The notes below the pieces were generated by a model that did not search any database, was not told the origin of the DNA, and worked only from the letters and a program-made list of their open reading frames with translations. A stretch of 64,000 nucleotides of DNA, taken from NCBI RefSeq assembly GCF_024746815.1, contig NZ_CP080525.1:4086501-4150500 (forward strand), given 5' to 3'. Position 1 is the stretch's first letter, and each line of letters opens with the position of its first letter. Positions 47,126 through 55,732 of the stretch are shown here, piece after piece. The stretch is from Mesorhizobium sp. AR07 (lineage in GTDB: Bacteria > Pseudomonadota > Alphaproteobacteria > Rhizobiales > Rhizobiaceae). Position numbers and translations under genes: made by a program.

Positions 47126-48052
47126 TCAGAGCCAGCCGTCGAAGAACTTTTCGCCGGCCTTGGCCCGCACTGTCCGGGCGGCTTCCTGGCCGATGCGGGC
47201 GGCGTCCTGCGCCGGCCCTTGCAGCTCGACCGCGTGCGACTGCGTGCCGTCAGGCGAGATGATCAGCCCGGCAAAGGAGAGCTCTCCGGCCTCGATCGAG
47301 GCATAACCGGCGATCGGCGTGCGGCAGGAACCGTCAAGCGCCGCCAGGAAGGCGCGCTCGCAGGCCAATGCCTGTCCGGTCGGCAGATCATGGATGGCCA
47401 CCAGCATCTTTTCGACATCGCCATCGCCGATGCGGCTTTCGATGCAGATCGCGCCTTGTCCCGGTGCCGGCGGGAAGATGTCGAGCGGCATCAGGTCGGT
47501 GACGACATGCTCGAGTCCCAGCCGTTTCAGCCCGGCATAGGCTAGAATGGTGCCGGCGGCGACCCCTTCCTCGAGCTTGCGCAGGCGTGTCTGCACGTTG
47601 CCGCGGAACATCACCACGTCGAGATCCGGCCGCATCCTGCGGATCAGCGCCTGCCGCCGCAGCGACGATGAGCCGACCTTCGCCCCGCGCGGCAGCTCGG
47701 CGATCGTCTTCGCCGCTTTGCCGACAAAGGCATCGCGCGCGTCCTCGCGCGGCAGGAAGGCGCTGAGTTCCAGACCGTCTGGCAGTTGTGTCGGCATGTC
47801 CTTCGACGAATGCACGGCGATGTCGATCCGGCCCGCCAGCAGCGCCTCCTCGATCTCCTTGGTGAACAGCCCCTTGCCGCCGGCTTCCGACAGCGACCGG
47901 TCCTGGATGCGGTCGCCGCTGGTCGAGATGGCGACGATCTCGAATGCCTCCGCCGGCATGCCGTGCGCCGCGATCAGCCGCGCCTGCGTTTCCTGCGCCT
48001 GTGCCAGCGCCAGCGGGCTGCCGCGCGTTCCGATTCTCAAGATTGTTTGCAT
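47126..48052 (-). CDS. hemC: hydroxymethylbilane synthase (porphobilinogen deaminase)
   Basis: Joins four porphobilinogens into hydroxymethylbilane. The 308-residue protein has the opening RIGTRGSPLALAQAQE, SSKDMPTQLP near 85, and the cofactor-attachment cysteine in LDGSCRTPIAGYA near 245. It is divergent from tsaD, 97 bp apart, with a shared promoter region. hemC-hemD is a classical pair. Confidence 0.95.
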   Translation of the reverse strand: MQTILRIGTRGSPLALAQAQETQARLIAAHGMPAEAFEIVAISTSGDRIQDRSLSEAGGKGLFTKEIEEALLAGRIDIAVHSSKDMPTQLPDGLELSAFLPREDARDAFVGKAAKTIAELPRGAKVGSSSLRRQALIRRMRPDLDVVMFRGNVQTRLRKLEEGVAAGTILAYAGLKRLGLEHVVTDLMPLDIFPPAPGQGAICIESRIGDGDVEKMLVAIHDLPTGQALACERAFLAALDGSCRTPIAGYASIEAGELSFAGLIISPDGTQSHAVELQGPAQDAARIGQEAARTVRAKAGEKFFDGWL

Positions 48053-48149
48053 GGCATGCAGTCCGTGATAACCCCCGGCCAGCGAGGTTTTCCGGGCTTT
48101 GTCCTAAAGCGGAAAGCCCGGACATACAATCTATTGGGACAGCGACGAA

Positions 48150-49238
48150 TTGATCCGCGTTCTGGGCATTGAGACGAGTTGTGACGAGACCGCGGCAAGC
48201 GTCGTGGCGCTGGACGGCGATGCTGCGCCGAAAATCCTGTCCAACATCGTGCTCAGCCAGATCGAGGAGCATGCCGCCTTCGGCGGCGTCGTGCCGGAGA
48301 TCGCCGCGCGCGCCCATGTCGAAGCGCTGGACGGCATCATTGAGGCAGCGCTTGCTGATTCGGGCACGGCACTTGCCGATATCGATGCCATTGCCGCCAC
48401 CGCCGGCCCCGGCCTGGTCGGCGGGCTGATTGTCGGGCTGATGACCGCCAAGGCCATCGCCGCAGCAGCGAACAAGCCATTGATCGCCATCAACCACCTC
48501 GAAGGCCATGCCTTGACTGCACGATTGACCGACGGGCTCGATTTTCCCTATCTGCTGCTGCTGGTCTCCGGCGGTCATACGCAGATCCTCGCCGTGCGCG
48601 GCGTCGGCGACTATCAGCGCTGGGCAACCACCATAGACGACGCGCTCGGCGAAGCCTTCGACAAGACGGCCAAGATGCTCGCGCTGCCCTATCCCGGTGG
48701 ACCGAATGTCGAGAAGGCGGCACAGGCTGGTGATGCAGCACGCTTTGCCTTTCCGCGTCCGATGAAGGGCTCGGCACAGCCCGACTTTTCCTTCTCCGGT
48801 TTGAAGACGGCCGTGCGCCAGGCGGCGACCGCCATTGCTCCGTTGAGCGACCAGGATGTCGCCGATATCTGCGCCTCGTTCCAGGCGGCGGTCGCCGATG
48901 CGCTGGCCGACCGTGTCGCGCGCGCGCTACGCCGGTTCCGCGAGACGTTTCCCGCCACCAAACACCCGGCGCTGGTCGTTGCCGGCGGCGTCGCCGCCAA
49001 CCGCACGATCAAGGCGACACTGGAACGGCAGTGCAACGAGGCCGGTTTCACCTTCGTCGCACCGCCGCTGAAACTGTGCACCGACAATGCGGCGATGATC
49101 GCCTGGGCCGGCATCGAACGGCTGCGCCAAGGTATGGCGCAGGAAAACGGCTTCGACTTCGTGCCGCGTTCGCGTTGGCCGCTGGACAGCATTTCGACGC
49201 CGATGGTCGGCTCCGGTCGGCGCGGAGCCAAGGCATGA
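48150..49238 (+). CDS. tsaD: tRNA N6-adenosine threonylcarbamoyltransferase
   Basis: Transfers threonylcarbamoyl to A37 of tRNAs that read ANN codons. The 362-residue protein starts with IRVLGIETSCDETA and has the metal-binding AHVEAL and NHLEGHALTA histidines and GGVAANRTI near 275. TTG at 48150 is the start, the first residue of the family's conserved core. Its stop overlaps the gpsA ATG (ATGA). Confidence 0.95.
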   Translation: MIRVLGIETSCDETAASVVALDGDAAPKILSNIVLSQIEEHAAFGGVVPEIAARAHVEALDGIIEAALADSGTALADIDAIAATAGPGLVGGLIVGLMTAKAIAAAANKPLIAINHLEGHALTARLTDGLDFPYLLLLVSGGHTQILAVRGVGDYQRWATTIDDALGEAFDKTAKMLALPYPGGPNVEKAAQAGDAARFAFPRPMKGSAQPDFSFSGLKTAVRQAATAIAPLSDQDVADICASFQAAVADALADRVARALRRFRETFPATKHPALVVAGGVAANRTIKATLERQCNEAGFTFVAPPLKLCTDNAAMIAWAGIERLRQGMAQENGFDFVPRSRWPLDSISTPMVGSGRRGAKA

Positions 49239-50266
49239 CTGGTCCAGGCGCGAACAGTCAAGATATGGCCAGGTCGGGCAAAAGCGGCTGGCGTGTCAGC
49301 GTGCTGGGCGGCGGCGCCTGGGGCACGGCGCTGGCGCTGGCCATGCTGCGCGCCGGCCACTCGGTGCGGCTGTTCGCGCGCGACCCGGACACCGTCGCCT
49401 CGATCGGCCAAGGCGAGAACCCGCGCTATCTGCCCGGCATCGCCATCGCGCCCGGCATCGCGGCGACGAGCGACATCAAGACAGCGCTTACTGGCGCCGA
49501 TTGCGTGCTGGCGGTGACACCGGCGCAATCGCTGCGGGCAACGCTGGCGGCCGCGAAAGACCATATGCCGGCCGATATCCCGCTCGTTCTCTGCGCCAAG
49601 GGCATCGAGCGCGACACTGGCGCCTTGCTGTCGGCGATTGCCGAGGAGATCCTGCCGCGAAATCCGGTCGCCGCTCTGTCCGGCCCGAGCTTCGCCACCG
49701 ATGTCGCCAGGGGCCTGCCGACGGCCGTGGTGGTCGCCGCCCGCGATGCGGCTCTGGCCGCGGACCTCGCCGCCCGCTTTTCGGCGGAGAATCTGCGCTG
49801 CTATTCGAGCGACGACCTCATCGGCGTCGAGATCGGCGGCGCCCTGAAGAACGTCTTCGCCATCGCCGCCGGTGCGGTCACCGGCGCCGGGCTCGGTGCC
49901 AGCGCCCAGGCCGCCATGGTGACGCGCGGCTTCGTCGAATTGCGGCGCATCGGTGCCGCTTTCGACGCCCGGCCCGAGACGCTGATGGGACTTTCCGGCC
50001 TCGGTGACCTGCTGCTCACCTGCTCGTCGGCCCAGTCGCGCAACTTCGCCTATGGGCTGGCGCTCGGGCAAGGCAAACCGCTTGCCGGACTGCCACTGGC
50101 CGAAGGCGTGCCGACGGCGGCGATCGCCGCCCGCATCGCCATCGAGCGCAACATCGACGCACCGATCATCGCTGCGGTCGCCGCCATACTGGACGGCACC
50201 ATCACCATCCGGCAGGCTGTGACGGCGTTGATGACCCGGCCACTAAAGACCGAAACCAACGATTGA
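49235..50266 (+). CDS. gpsA: NAD(P)-dependent glycerol-3-phosphate dehydrogenase
   Basis: Reduces dihydroxyacetone phosphate to glycerol 3-phosphate, the start of phospholipid synthesis. The 343-residue protein has GGGAWGTALALAML (NAD-binding), CAKGIERDTG and EIGGALKNVFAIAAG with the catalytic lysine near 205. ATG at 49235 overlaps tsaD; ATG at 49265 (MARSGK) is an alternative. Normal length and all key residues. Confidence 0.93.
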   Translation: MTGPGANSQDMARSGKSGWRVSVLGGGAWGTALALAMLRAGHSVRLFARDPDTVASIGQGENPRYLPGIAIAPGIAATSDIKTALTGADCVLAVTPAQSLRATLAAAKDHMPADIPLVLCAKGIERDTGALLSAIAEEILPRNPVAALSGPSFATDVARGLPTAVVVAARDAALAADLAARFSAENLRCYSSDDLIGVEIGGALKNVFAIAAGAVTGAGLGASAQAAMVTRGFVELRRIGAAFDARPETLMGLSGLGDLLLTCSSAQSRNFAYGLALGQGKPLAGLPLAEGVPTAAIAARIAIERNIDAPIIAAVAAILDGTITIRQAVTALMTRPLKTETND

Positions 50267-50303
50267 TCCCCAAGACAGTGATTCCAAGACCAGGAGAAAG
50301 ACC

Positions 50304-50600
50304 ATGCTGTTTGCTTTGATTTGCAAGGACAAGCCCGCAAGCCTGCAGGTGCGCCTCGACACCCGGCCCGTGCATGTTGCCTTTCTCGAAGGGCTGAACG
50401 CCGAGAAGAAATTGGCTTTTGCCGGTCCATTCCTCGATGCCGAAGGCAAGCCCAACGGCAGCCTCGTGGTCGTCGAGGCGCCGGATCTGGCCGGTGCACA
50501 GGCCTTGTCCGCCGCCGACCCGTACGCCAAGGCCGGGCTGTTCGAAAGCGTCGAAATCCGCCAGTGGAACTGGACGTTCAACAAGCCGGCGGCTAGTTAA
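50304..50600 (+). CDS. YciI-family protein
   Basis: A 98-residue dimeric ferredoxin-like fold protein. It has LFALICKDKP at the N-terminus, RPVHVAFLEGL with the conserved histidine, and ADPYAKAGLFESVEIRQW near the end. Its biochemical role is unclear. It follows gpsA by 37 bp in the same direction and precedes the EVE gene, a common alphaproteobacterial order. ATG at 50304 follows AGGAGAAAG. Confidence 0.85.
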   Translation: MLFALICKDKPASLQVRLDTRPVHVAFLEGLNAEKKLAFAGPFLDAEGKPNGSLVVVEAPDLAGAQALSAADPYAKAGLFESVEIRQWNWTFNKPAAS

Positions 50601-50642
50601 TCCCGGTCGCTGGCGGATGACCCGCAAGGAGGAGCAAAAGAA

Positions 50643-51068
50643 ATGAACTACTGGCTGTTCAAATCCGAACCCTCGGTCTTCTCCTTCGAGGCACTGAAGG
50701 CCAAGGGCAAGGCCGGCACGCAATGGGACGGCGTGCGCAACTATGCCGCGCGCAACAACATGAAGGCGATGCAGATCGGCGATCTCGGCTTCTTCTACCA
50801 TTCCAATGAGGGGCTGAACGTGGTCGGCATCGCCGAGGTCTGCGCGCTGGCCCATCCCGACAGCACGACCGACGATCCGCGCTGGGAATGCGTCGACATC
50901 CGCGCCTTCAAGGACGTGCCGAACCCGCCGACATTGGAACAGGTCAAGGCCAATCCGAAGCTTGCCGAGATGGCGCTGGTGCGGCTCGGGCGGCTTTCCG
51001 TGCAGCCGGTGACGCCGGCCGAGTGGAAGGAAGTCTGCCGCATGGGCGGCTTGACACCGGCTCCGTGA
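50643..51068 (+). CDS. EVE-domain protein
   Basis: A 141-residue single-domain protein of the PUA/EVE class, which recognises modified bases in RNA or DNA. The opening YWLFKSEPSVFSF is the hallmark, and the strand GDLGFFYHSNEGLNVVGIAEV is typical. It overlaps the methyltransferase gene downstream by 4 bp (GTGA), so both are made together. ATG at 50643 follows GGAGG. Confidence 0.85.
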   Translation: MNYWLFKSEPSVFSFEALKAKGKAGTQWDGVRNYAARNNMKAMQIGDLGFFYHSNEGLNVVGIAEVCALAHPDSTTDDPRWECVDIRAFKDVPNPPTLEQVKANPKLAEMALVRLGRLSVQPVTPAEWKEVCRMGGLTPAP

Positions 51069-51721
51069 CGGCGCTCACGCCCGACAGCGCGAAGCAATTC
51101 ATCCTCGACAACACGGCGCTGATGGCGGCGCCGCACGTGCCGGAAATCCTGCTTCATCTTGCCGATGAAGCGCATGATTTGTGGCAGCGGACCGAGGACG
51201 AACTGGTCGAGATCGGCCTGCCGCCGCCCTTCTGGGCCTTCGCCTGGGCCGGCGGCCAGGGCCTGGCTCGCCATATCATCGACAATCCGGCCATGGTGCG
51301 GGGCAAGCGCGTGCTCGATTTTGCTTCCGGCTCCGGCCTTGTCGCCATTGCCGCCGCCAAGGCCGGTGCTGCCAAGGTGATCGCAACCGACATCGATCCG
51401 TTCTGTGCGACCGCGATCCGCCTCAATGCGCAAGCCAACGCTGTCGGGATCGACTTTCTCGGCACGGATTGCATCGGCACCGATGCGGGCTGGGACGTAG
51501 TCCTGGCCGGCGATGTTTTCTACGACAAAACCTTCGCCGACCGGCTGATGCCGTGGTTCGCAACGCTGAAGGCGCGCGGCGGCGAGATCCTCGTCGGCGA
51601 TCCCGGCCGGTCGTATATGCCGAAGGCAGGGCTGGAGCCGCTTGCGGTCTATGAAGTGGCCGTCACCCGGGCCTTGGAGGATTCGCTGGTCAAGCGCACC
51701 ACGGTCTGGCGGTTTGCTTGA
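51065..51721 (+). CDS. class I SAM-dependent methyltransferase (COG3897/ETFB-KMT-like)
   Basis: A 218-residue enzyme with the SAM-binding motif I VLDFASGSGLVAIAAA, the acidic motif II VIATDID, and the substrate motif around LAGDVFYD. The PPFWAFAWAGGQ segment and length match the ETFB-lysine methyltransferase-like family. The GTG start overlaps the EVE gene. Protein lysine methylation is the likely reaction (family knowledge). Exact target is unknown. Confidence 0.8.
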   Translation: MTALTPDSAKQFILDNTALMAAPHVPEILLHLADEAHDLWQRTEDELVEIGLPPPFWAFAWAGGQGLARHIIDNPAMVRGKRVLDFASGSGLVAIAAAKAGAAKVIATDIDPFCATAIRLNAQANAVGIDFLGTDCIGTDAGWDVVLAGDVFYDKTFADRLMPWFATLKARGGEILVGDPGRSYMPKAGLEPLAVYEVAVTRALEDSLVKRTTVWRFA

Positions 51722-51772
51722 CGCCATCGCCGAACAGGCGTTTCCATAAGATACAAATCGGAGGGGGAACTC

Positions 51773-52192
51773 ATGGATTTTTCAGCAGTGAACTGGCTGG
51801 CGGTGATTGCCGCCGCCGTCGTGGCATGGTTGTTCGGCGCCGTCTGGTACATGGGCCTGAGCAAGCCGTGGCTGAAGGCCGCCAAGCTCGATCCGGCCGC
51901 GATGAAGAAATCACCGCTGCCCTTCGTAATCAGCTTCATCGCCGAACTGGTCATGGCCTACATCATGGCCCTGGTTGTCGGGGCGATGACCGGCGGCGAG
52001 CCGACATTGCTCGCCGGACTTGTCTTCGGCTTCGTGCTTTGGCTGGGGTTCGTCGCCACGACGCTCTCGGCCAACCATCGCTATCAGAATTTCGGCTGGG
52101 ACCTGACCCTTATCGACGGCGGCCACTGGCTCGGCGTGCTGCTGATCATCGGCGCGGTGATCGGTTGGCTTGGCGCGGCGGCGACGGGCTGA
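51773..52192 (+). CDS. DUF1761 membrane protein
   Basis: A 139-residue small integral membrane protein with about four hydrophobic segments (NWLAVIAAAVVAWLFGAVWY, then around 50, 78 and 115). This matches the DUF1761 family. Function is unknown. ATG at 51773 is preceded by AGGGGGAA. It is alone, followed by a dispersed two-hairpin repeat. Confidence 0.8.
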   Translation: MDFSAVNWLAVIAAAVVAWLFGAVWYMGLSKPWLKAAKLDPAAMKKSPLPFVISFIAELVMAYIMALVVGAMTGGEPTLLAGLVFGFVLWLGFVATTLSANHRYQNFGWDLTLIDGGHWLGVLLIIGAVIGWLGAAATG

Positions 52193-52244
52193 ACGCCCCA
52201 GTCACGAAAACGATAGACGCCGCCGGCCAGCGGGAGGCTGCCTG

Positions 52245-52334
52245 AAGGCGCATTCAGGCGACGCGCCTTGAGTCTTTGTTTGATGCATGTCGTTCTCACA
52301 AAACCGCGGCCACTTTTGCGCGACATGCATCAAA
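52245..52334. repeat. two-hairpin dispersed element, copy 2 (reversed)
   Basis: The order is reversed relative to copy 1: hairpin 2 (GGCGCATTCAGGCGACGCGCC) first, then hairpin 1 (TGATGCATGTCG ... CGACATGCATCA). It fills the gap between convergent genes: the DUF1761 gene and the LysR-type gene, whose stop lies inside it. Confidence 0.65.
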
Positions 52335-53280
52335 GCTCATCCCAGCTTCGACGTGTAGGGTCTGGCTGCGGGTTGTGGACTTCGTTCAGGATCCAGTCCT
52401 TGAAGGCGATGATCCGGGCGTCGTCAGCGGATCCGACGGGATAGACGACGTGATAGGCGAAGTCGGGCTTTACCTTGATGCCCAGTTCAAACGGTTGCAC
52501 CAGCCTGCCCTCGGAAAGATCGTGCGCCACCATGAAGAAATCGGCCAGCGCGACGGCATTGCCGTCGAGCGCCGCCTGCACGGCATCCGAGGAATTGACG
52601 AAAACGATCGTCCGGCTGTCGTCGAAATCGTCGACCCCGGCCGCCGCCATCCACATGCGCCAGTTCGGCCATATGATGCCGAGGCGGGACCACTCGATAT
52701 GGGCAAGCGTGTGATGGAACAGGTCGCGCGGTTCCTTCAGCGGCAACCCCCCCCGCAGCAAGGCCGGGCTGCAGACAGGAATGATGACGTTGTCGAACAG
52801 CCGGTGGGCGCAAAGGCCCGGATATTTGCCCGCGCCGAAACGGATGCCGACATCGACGTCGTCCAGGTCGAAGTCGCGCAATTCATAGGTAATGTCGAAG
52901 CGCAGGTCGATGCCTGGCTGATGCTTGCGAAAGTCATCGACGCGCCGCATCAGCCATTTTGTCGCGAACTGTGCATCCAGCGTCACTTTCAGCAGCGCCG
53001 TGCCGCGCGTCATCTTTTGCGCTCGCGAGACGGCCCGGCCAAGCAGGTCGAGCGCATCGATCGAAGCCTCGAACAGCATCGTGCCCGCCGCCGTCAGCCG
53101 AATGGTGCGGCTGGTGCGCGTGAACAGCACGATGCCGAGCTGATCCTCGATTTCCTTGATCTGATGGCTGACCGCGGCTGGCGTCAGGCCGAGCTCGTCG
53201 GCGGCACGGGTGAAGTTGAGGTGCCGGGCGGCGGCTTCCAGCGTCCTCAGCGCTCGGGTTCCAGGCAGCGGGCGAGCCAT
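52330..53280 (-). CDS. LysR-family transcriptional regulator (GcvA-like)
   Basis: A 316-residue regulator with the helix-turn-helix at about 20-45 (NFTRAADELGLTPAAVSHQIK) and the substrate-binding domain from about 90. The opening PLPGTRALRTLEAAARHLNF is typical of GcvA-like regulators. It is divergent from a DUF1127 gene at 53432, 151 bp away, where a dyad (CTGGAT-TTGAT-ATCCAG, 53400-53416) lies. Its regulon beyond that gene is unknown. Confidence 0.88.
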   Translation of the reverse strand: MARPLPGTRALRTLEAAARHLNFTRAADELGLTPAAVSHQIKEIEDQLGIVLFTRTSRTIRLTAAGTMLFEASIDALDLLGRAVSRAQKMTRGTALLKVTLDAQFATKWLMRRVDDFRKHQPGIDLRFDITYELRDFDLDDVDVGIRFGAGKYPGLCAHRLFDNVIIPVCSPALLRGGLPLKEPRDLFHHTLAHIEWSRLGIIWPNWRMWMAAAGVDDFDDSRTIVFVNSSDAVQAALDGNAVALADFFMVAHDLSEGRLVQPFELGIKVKPDFAYHVVYPVGSADDARIIAFKDWILNEVHNPQPDPTRRSWDEL

Positions 53281-53399
53281 CAGAATGAAGCAACCATGAC
53301 CTTCTGATCCTCAAAGAAAACTTGATGATAGGGAAAGAACTACTCGTTTCCTGCTTGGATTTCAATCGGGCATGATGTGTGTATCGAAACACCATCAAA

Positions 53400-53416
53400 C
53401 TGGATTTGATATCCAG
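53400..53416. promoter_or_regulatory. dyad ahead of the DUF1127 gene
   Basis: CTGGAT-TTGAT-ATCCAG, 6-bp inverted arms with a 5-bp spacer, 16 bp before the DUF1127 start and in the gap shared with the divergent LysR gene. A plausible LysR-type site (inference). Confidence 0.4.
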
Positions 53417-53431
53417 TGAACGGATCATGTC

Positions 53432-53683
53432 ATGTCGCACATCGCTCTCAACTCTGTTCATGTCCGGCCAGCCTGGCTGACCGCGACCCTTGACTGGTTG
53501 CGTCACGCCAGGGTCGCGATCAATCTTGCGCACCAGAACGTCGAGGACCTTTCGGATCGCCAGTTGCGCGACATCGGCGCCGGGCGCAAGGACATCGCGC
53601 GCGCAATGGACCGGGAGATGGGCCGGCTGGGCCTTCTCGACATCGGCTGGCAGCGGCCACGCAGGAAGGGAATAGGGGAGTAA
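53432..53683 (+). CDS. DUF1127 (YjiS-like) small protein
   Basis: An 83-residue protein with the DUF1127 signature near the C-terminus: LSDRQLRDIGAGRKDIARAM. Small alphaproteobacterial proteins of this type affect RNA turnover and phosphate or nutrient stress responses (family knowledge). Its last codons and stop (TAA at 53681) fall within the tandem octamer repeat that begins near 53668. Confidence 0.8.
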   Translation: MSHIALNSVHVRPAWLTATLDWLRHARVAINLAHQNVEDLSDRQLRDIGAGRKDIARAMDREMGRLGLLDIGWQRPRRKGIGE

Positions 53684-53802
53684 GGGAGTAAGGGAGTAAG
53701 GGAGTAAGTCAGTAGGGGAATAGGAAAATTAAGGCTGCGCTGACGCCTCTACCTACACCCCTACACCCCTACTCCCCTACTCCCCTACTCCCCTACCTAA
53801 CC
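53668..53802. repeat. tandem-octamer inverted repeat at a convergent gene junction
   Basis: About four AGGGAGTA units on the left (53673-53708), then on the right several CTACTCCC/CTACACCC units (53746-53798). The two arms are nearly complementary, so they can fold into a long hairpin. Both convergent genes' stops (TAA at 53681 and TAG at 53793) are supplied by repeat units. Probably a bidirectional terminator with slippage-prone length (inference). Confidence 0.7.
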
Positions 53803-54308
53803 ACCCTCATCACCGTCCTGTCCGACAGCAGCGGCAGCAGCCGCGCCATCGTGCGCGCCGTCACCGCCACGCAGCCTTGGGTCGGCGTGAAGCCGGGACG
53901 CGCCAGATGGAAGAAGATGGCGCTGCCGCGCCCGCGCCGGCGGGGCGCCAGATTCCAGTCGAGCACCAGGCAGGCGTCATAGAGCCGGTCGTCGCGCCGC
54001 ATGCGTTCGTGGCTGGCGCCATAGGGAATCTTGACCGGCCTGTTATAGTTGCGGTCATCAGGCACTTCGCACCAGCCGAGATCAGGCCCGATCGGCGTCA
54101 TCGCCAAACGGGTCTTGCGGCCGCTGGAGAACTGGTCGCCCCGGAAATACCCCGACAGGATTCGCATCGGGCCAAGCGGCGTCGCGCCGTCGCCTTCGCG
54201 CTTGTCGGCCGAGATGCCGCCCCGCCCCAGCGCACACGCAAACACCGTTGGGCCGGCCTGCAGCAGACCCTGGCTTGGGTTGCCGGGCCTGGCCCGCACG
54301 GTCAGCAC
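53793..54308 (-). CDS. L,D-transpeptidase (YkuD) family protein
   Basis: A 171-residue YkuD-fold enzyme of the kind that cross-links peptidoglycan or anchors proteins to it. The active site is FHLARPGFTPTQGCVAV, with the conserved histidine and catalytic cysteine in the HxnTxGC(V) pattern. GTG at 54308 (VLTVRARPGN) sits 6 bp after AAAAGGA and is preferred over a GTG at 54389 that would add a basic, non-homologous leader. No signal peptide is evident, which is odd for a periplasmic enzyme. Confidence 0.78.
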   Translation of the reverse strand: MLTVRARPGNPSQGLLQAGPTVFACALGRGGISADKREGDGATPLGPMRILSGYFRGDQFSSGRKTRLAMTPIGPDLGWCEVPDDRNYNRPVKIPYGASHERMRRDDRLYDACLVLDWNLAPRRRGRGSAIFFHLARPGFTPTQGCVAVTARTMARLLPLLSDRTVMRVVR

Positions 54309-54473
54309 GCGCAGTCCTTTTCGCAAAATTGCGCCGGCTGCATTGCGATCGCGTTTTTTCTTGTATGATCGTGCCACGGAACAAATCACTGTGATCGGCT
54401 GTTGTGCCGGTCAGCTTCCGCATAAACAGGCAGCGGTCAACTGAATATTCTTTTCAAAACAACGGATTGATCC

Positions 54474-55157
54474 ATGACTTCACGCACCATTCTGATCGTC
54501 GACGACGATGACGACCTGCGCGGCACGCTGGTCGAGCAATTGTCCCTCTACGAGGAATTCGACGTGCTGCAGGAATCGACTGCGGCAAAAGGCGTCACCG
54601 CGGCACGCGGCGGCCTCATCGATCTGCTGATCATGGATGTCGGGCTACCCGACATGGATGGCCGCGAAGCGGTGAAGATCCTGCGCAAGGGCGGCTACAA
54701 GGCGCCCATCATCATGCTGACCGGCCACGACACCGATTCCGATACGATCCTTGGTCTCGAAGCCGGCGCCAACGATTATGTGACGAAGCCGTTCCGCTTC
54801 GCCGTGCTGCTGGCGCGCATCCGTGCGCAACTGCGCCAGCATGAACAGAGCGAGGACGCCACCTTCTCGGTCGGGCCCTACACCTTCAAGCCCAGCCAGA
54901 AACTGCTGATCGACCCACGCGGCGGCAAGGTGCGGCTGACGGAGAAGGAGGCCTCGATCATCAAATATCTCTATCGCGCCGACCAGAAGGTGGTGACGCG
55001 CGACGTGCTGCTCGAGGAGGTGTGGGGCTACAATTCCGGCGTCACCACGCACACGCTGGAAACCCACGTCTACCGGCTGCGCCAGAAGATCGAGCGCGAT
55101 CCTTCCAATGCGGAAATTCTTGTGACAGAAAGCGGCGGCTACAAGCTGGTTCCTTAA
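54474..55157 (+). CDS. OmpR-family response regulator
   Basis: A 227-residue two-component regulator. The receiver (about 1-120) has an acidic run DDDDD near 10-14, the phosphoacceptor in LIMDVGLPD near 56 and KPFRF near 105. The winged-helix domain ends with ETHVYRLRQKIERD and GGYKLVP. The pattern resembles CenR, the envelope regulator of alphaproteobacteria, but this is not certain. No kinase is adjacent. It is followed by a strong stem-loop and a cyclic-nucleotide-binding gene. Confidence 0.88.
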   Translation: MTSRTILIVDDDDDLRGTLVEQLSLYEEFDVLQESTAAKGVTAARGGLIDLLIMDVGLPDMDGREAVKILRKGGYKAPIIMLTGHDTDSDTILGLEAGANDYVTKPFRFAVLLARIRAQLRQHEQSEDATFSVGPYTFKPSQKLLIDPRGGKVRLTEKEASIIKYLYRADQKVVTRDVLLEEVWGYNSGVTTHTLETHVYRLRQKIERDPSNAEILVTESGGYKLVP

Positions 55158-55198
55158 ACTTTTCATTATCCAATGAGCGATCGGGCGGGCCGCTTTCG

Positions 55199-55234
55199 GG
55201 TACGATCCAGTTGGAGGGGGTTTTGGATCGTACC
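55199..55234. other. 11-bp inverted repeat between regulator and CNB genes
   Basis: GGTACGATCCA (55199-55209) and TGGATCGTACC (55224-55234) are exact complements around a 14-base loop rich in G and T. It lies 42 bp after the response regulator's stop, with no T-run, so it may be a transcript-stability hairpin or an operator. Confidence 0.55.
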
Positions 55235-55275
55235 GCAGAGGAGGGATTGGACTGACCGTTCGGGGACACAGCTAG

Positions 55276-55731
55276 ATGGCGCTGGATGACGACATCCGCA
55301 TCCTGTCCGCCGTGAGGCTCTTCGAGGGCTTCACGCAGGAACAATTGCGCCTGCTCGCCTTCGGCGCCGAAAACACGTTGCTGCTTGCCAACCACAAGCT
55401 TTACCGCGAGGACGACGAGGCCGATTGCGCCTATGTCGTGGTCAGCGGGCGCATCGTGCTCTATCGAGAGCAGAGTGGCGAACGTATTCCGATAGGCACG
55501 GCCGGCCCCGGCGCGATCCTGAGCGAACTGGCATTGATCGCCGACAGCAACCGGCTGACCAGCGCGTCGGCCGAAATTGATTCGGAAGTGATACGGCTCA
55601 GCCGCAAGATGTTCCGCCGCATCCTGGAGGAGTATCCAGACATCGCGGTGAAGCTGCACCAGCGCATTTCCGAGGAATTTCAGGCGATGATCCGGCGTAT
55701 CGAGGAACTGGCGCCACGCTTCGCCGGCTGA
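55276..55731 (+). CDS. cyclic-nucleotide-binding-domain protein without DNA-binding domain
   Basis: A 151-residue single CNB/Crp-type beta-roll. Features are LFEGFTQEQLRLLAF, DEADCAYVVVSGRIVLYRE and GAILSELALIADSNRLTSASA, where the usual GE..L..R pattern is modified (SELALI...NR), so cAMP binding is uncertain. The helix-turn-helix of Crp is missing. It follows the response regulator by 118 bp and may modulate it (inference). Confidence 0.8.
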   Translation: MALDDDIRILSAVRLFEGFTQEQLRLLAFGAENTLLLANHKLYREDDEADCAYVVVSGRIVLYREQSGERIPIGTAGPGAILSELALIADSNRLTSASAEIDSEVIRLSRKMFRRILEEYPDIAVKLHQRISEEFQAMIRRIEELAPRFAG

Positions 55732-55732
55732 C

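Noticed and set aside
53668..53802. Possible CRISPR array
   Set aside because: The units are only 8 bp, with no unique spacers and no cas genes. It is a tandem octamer.
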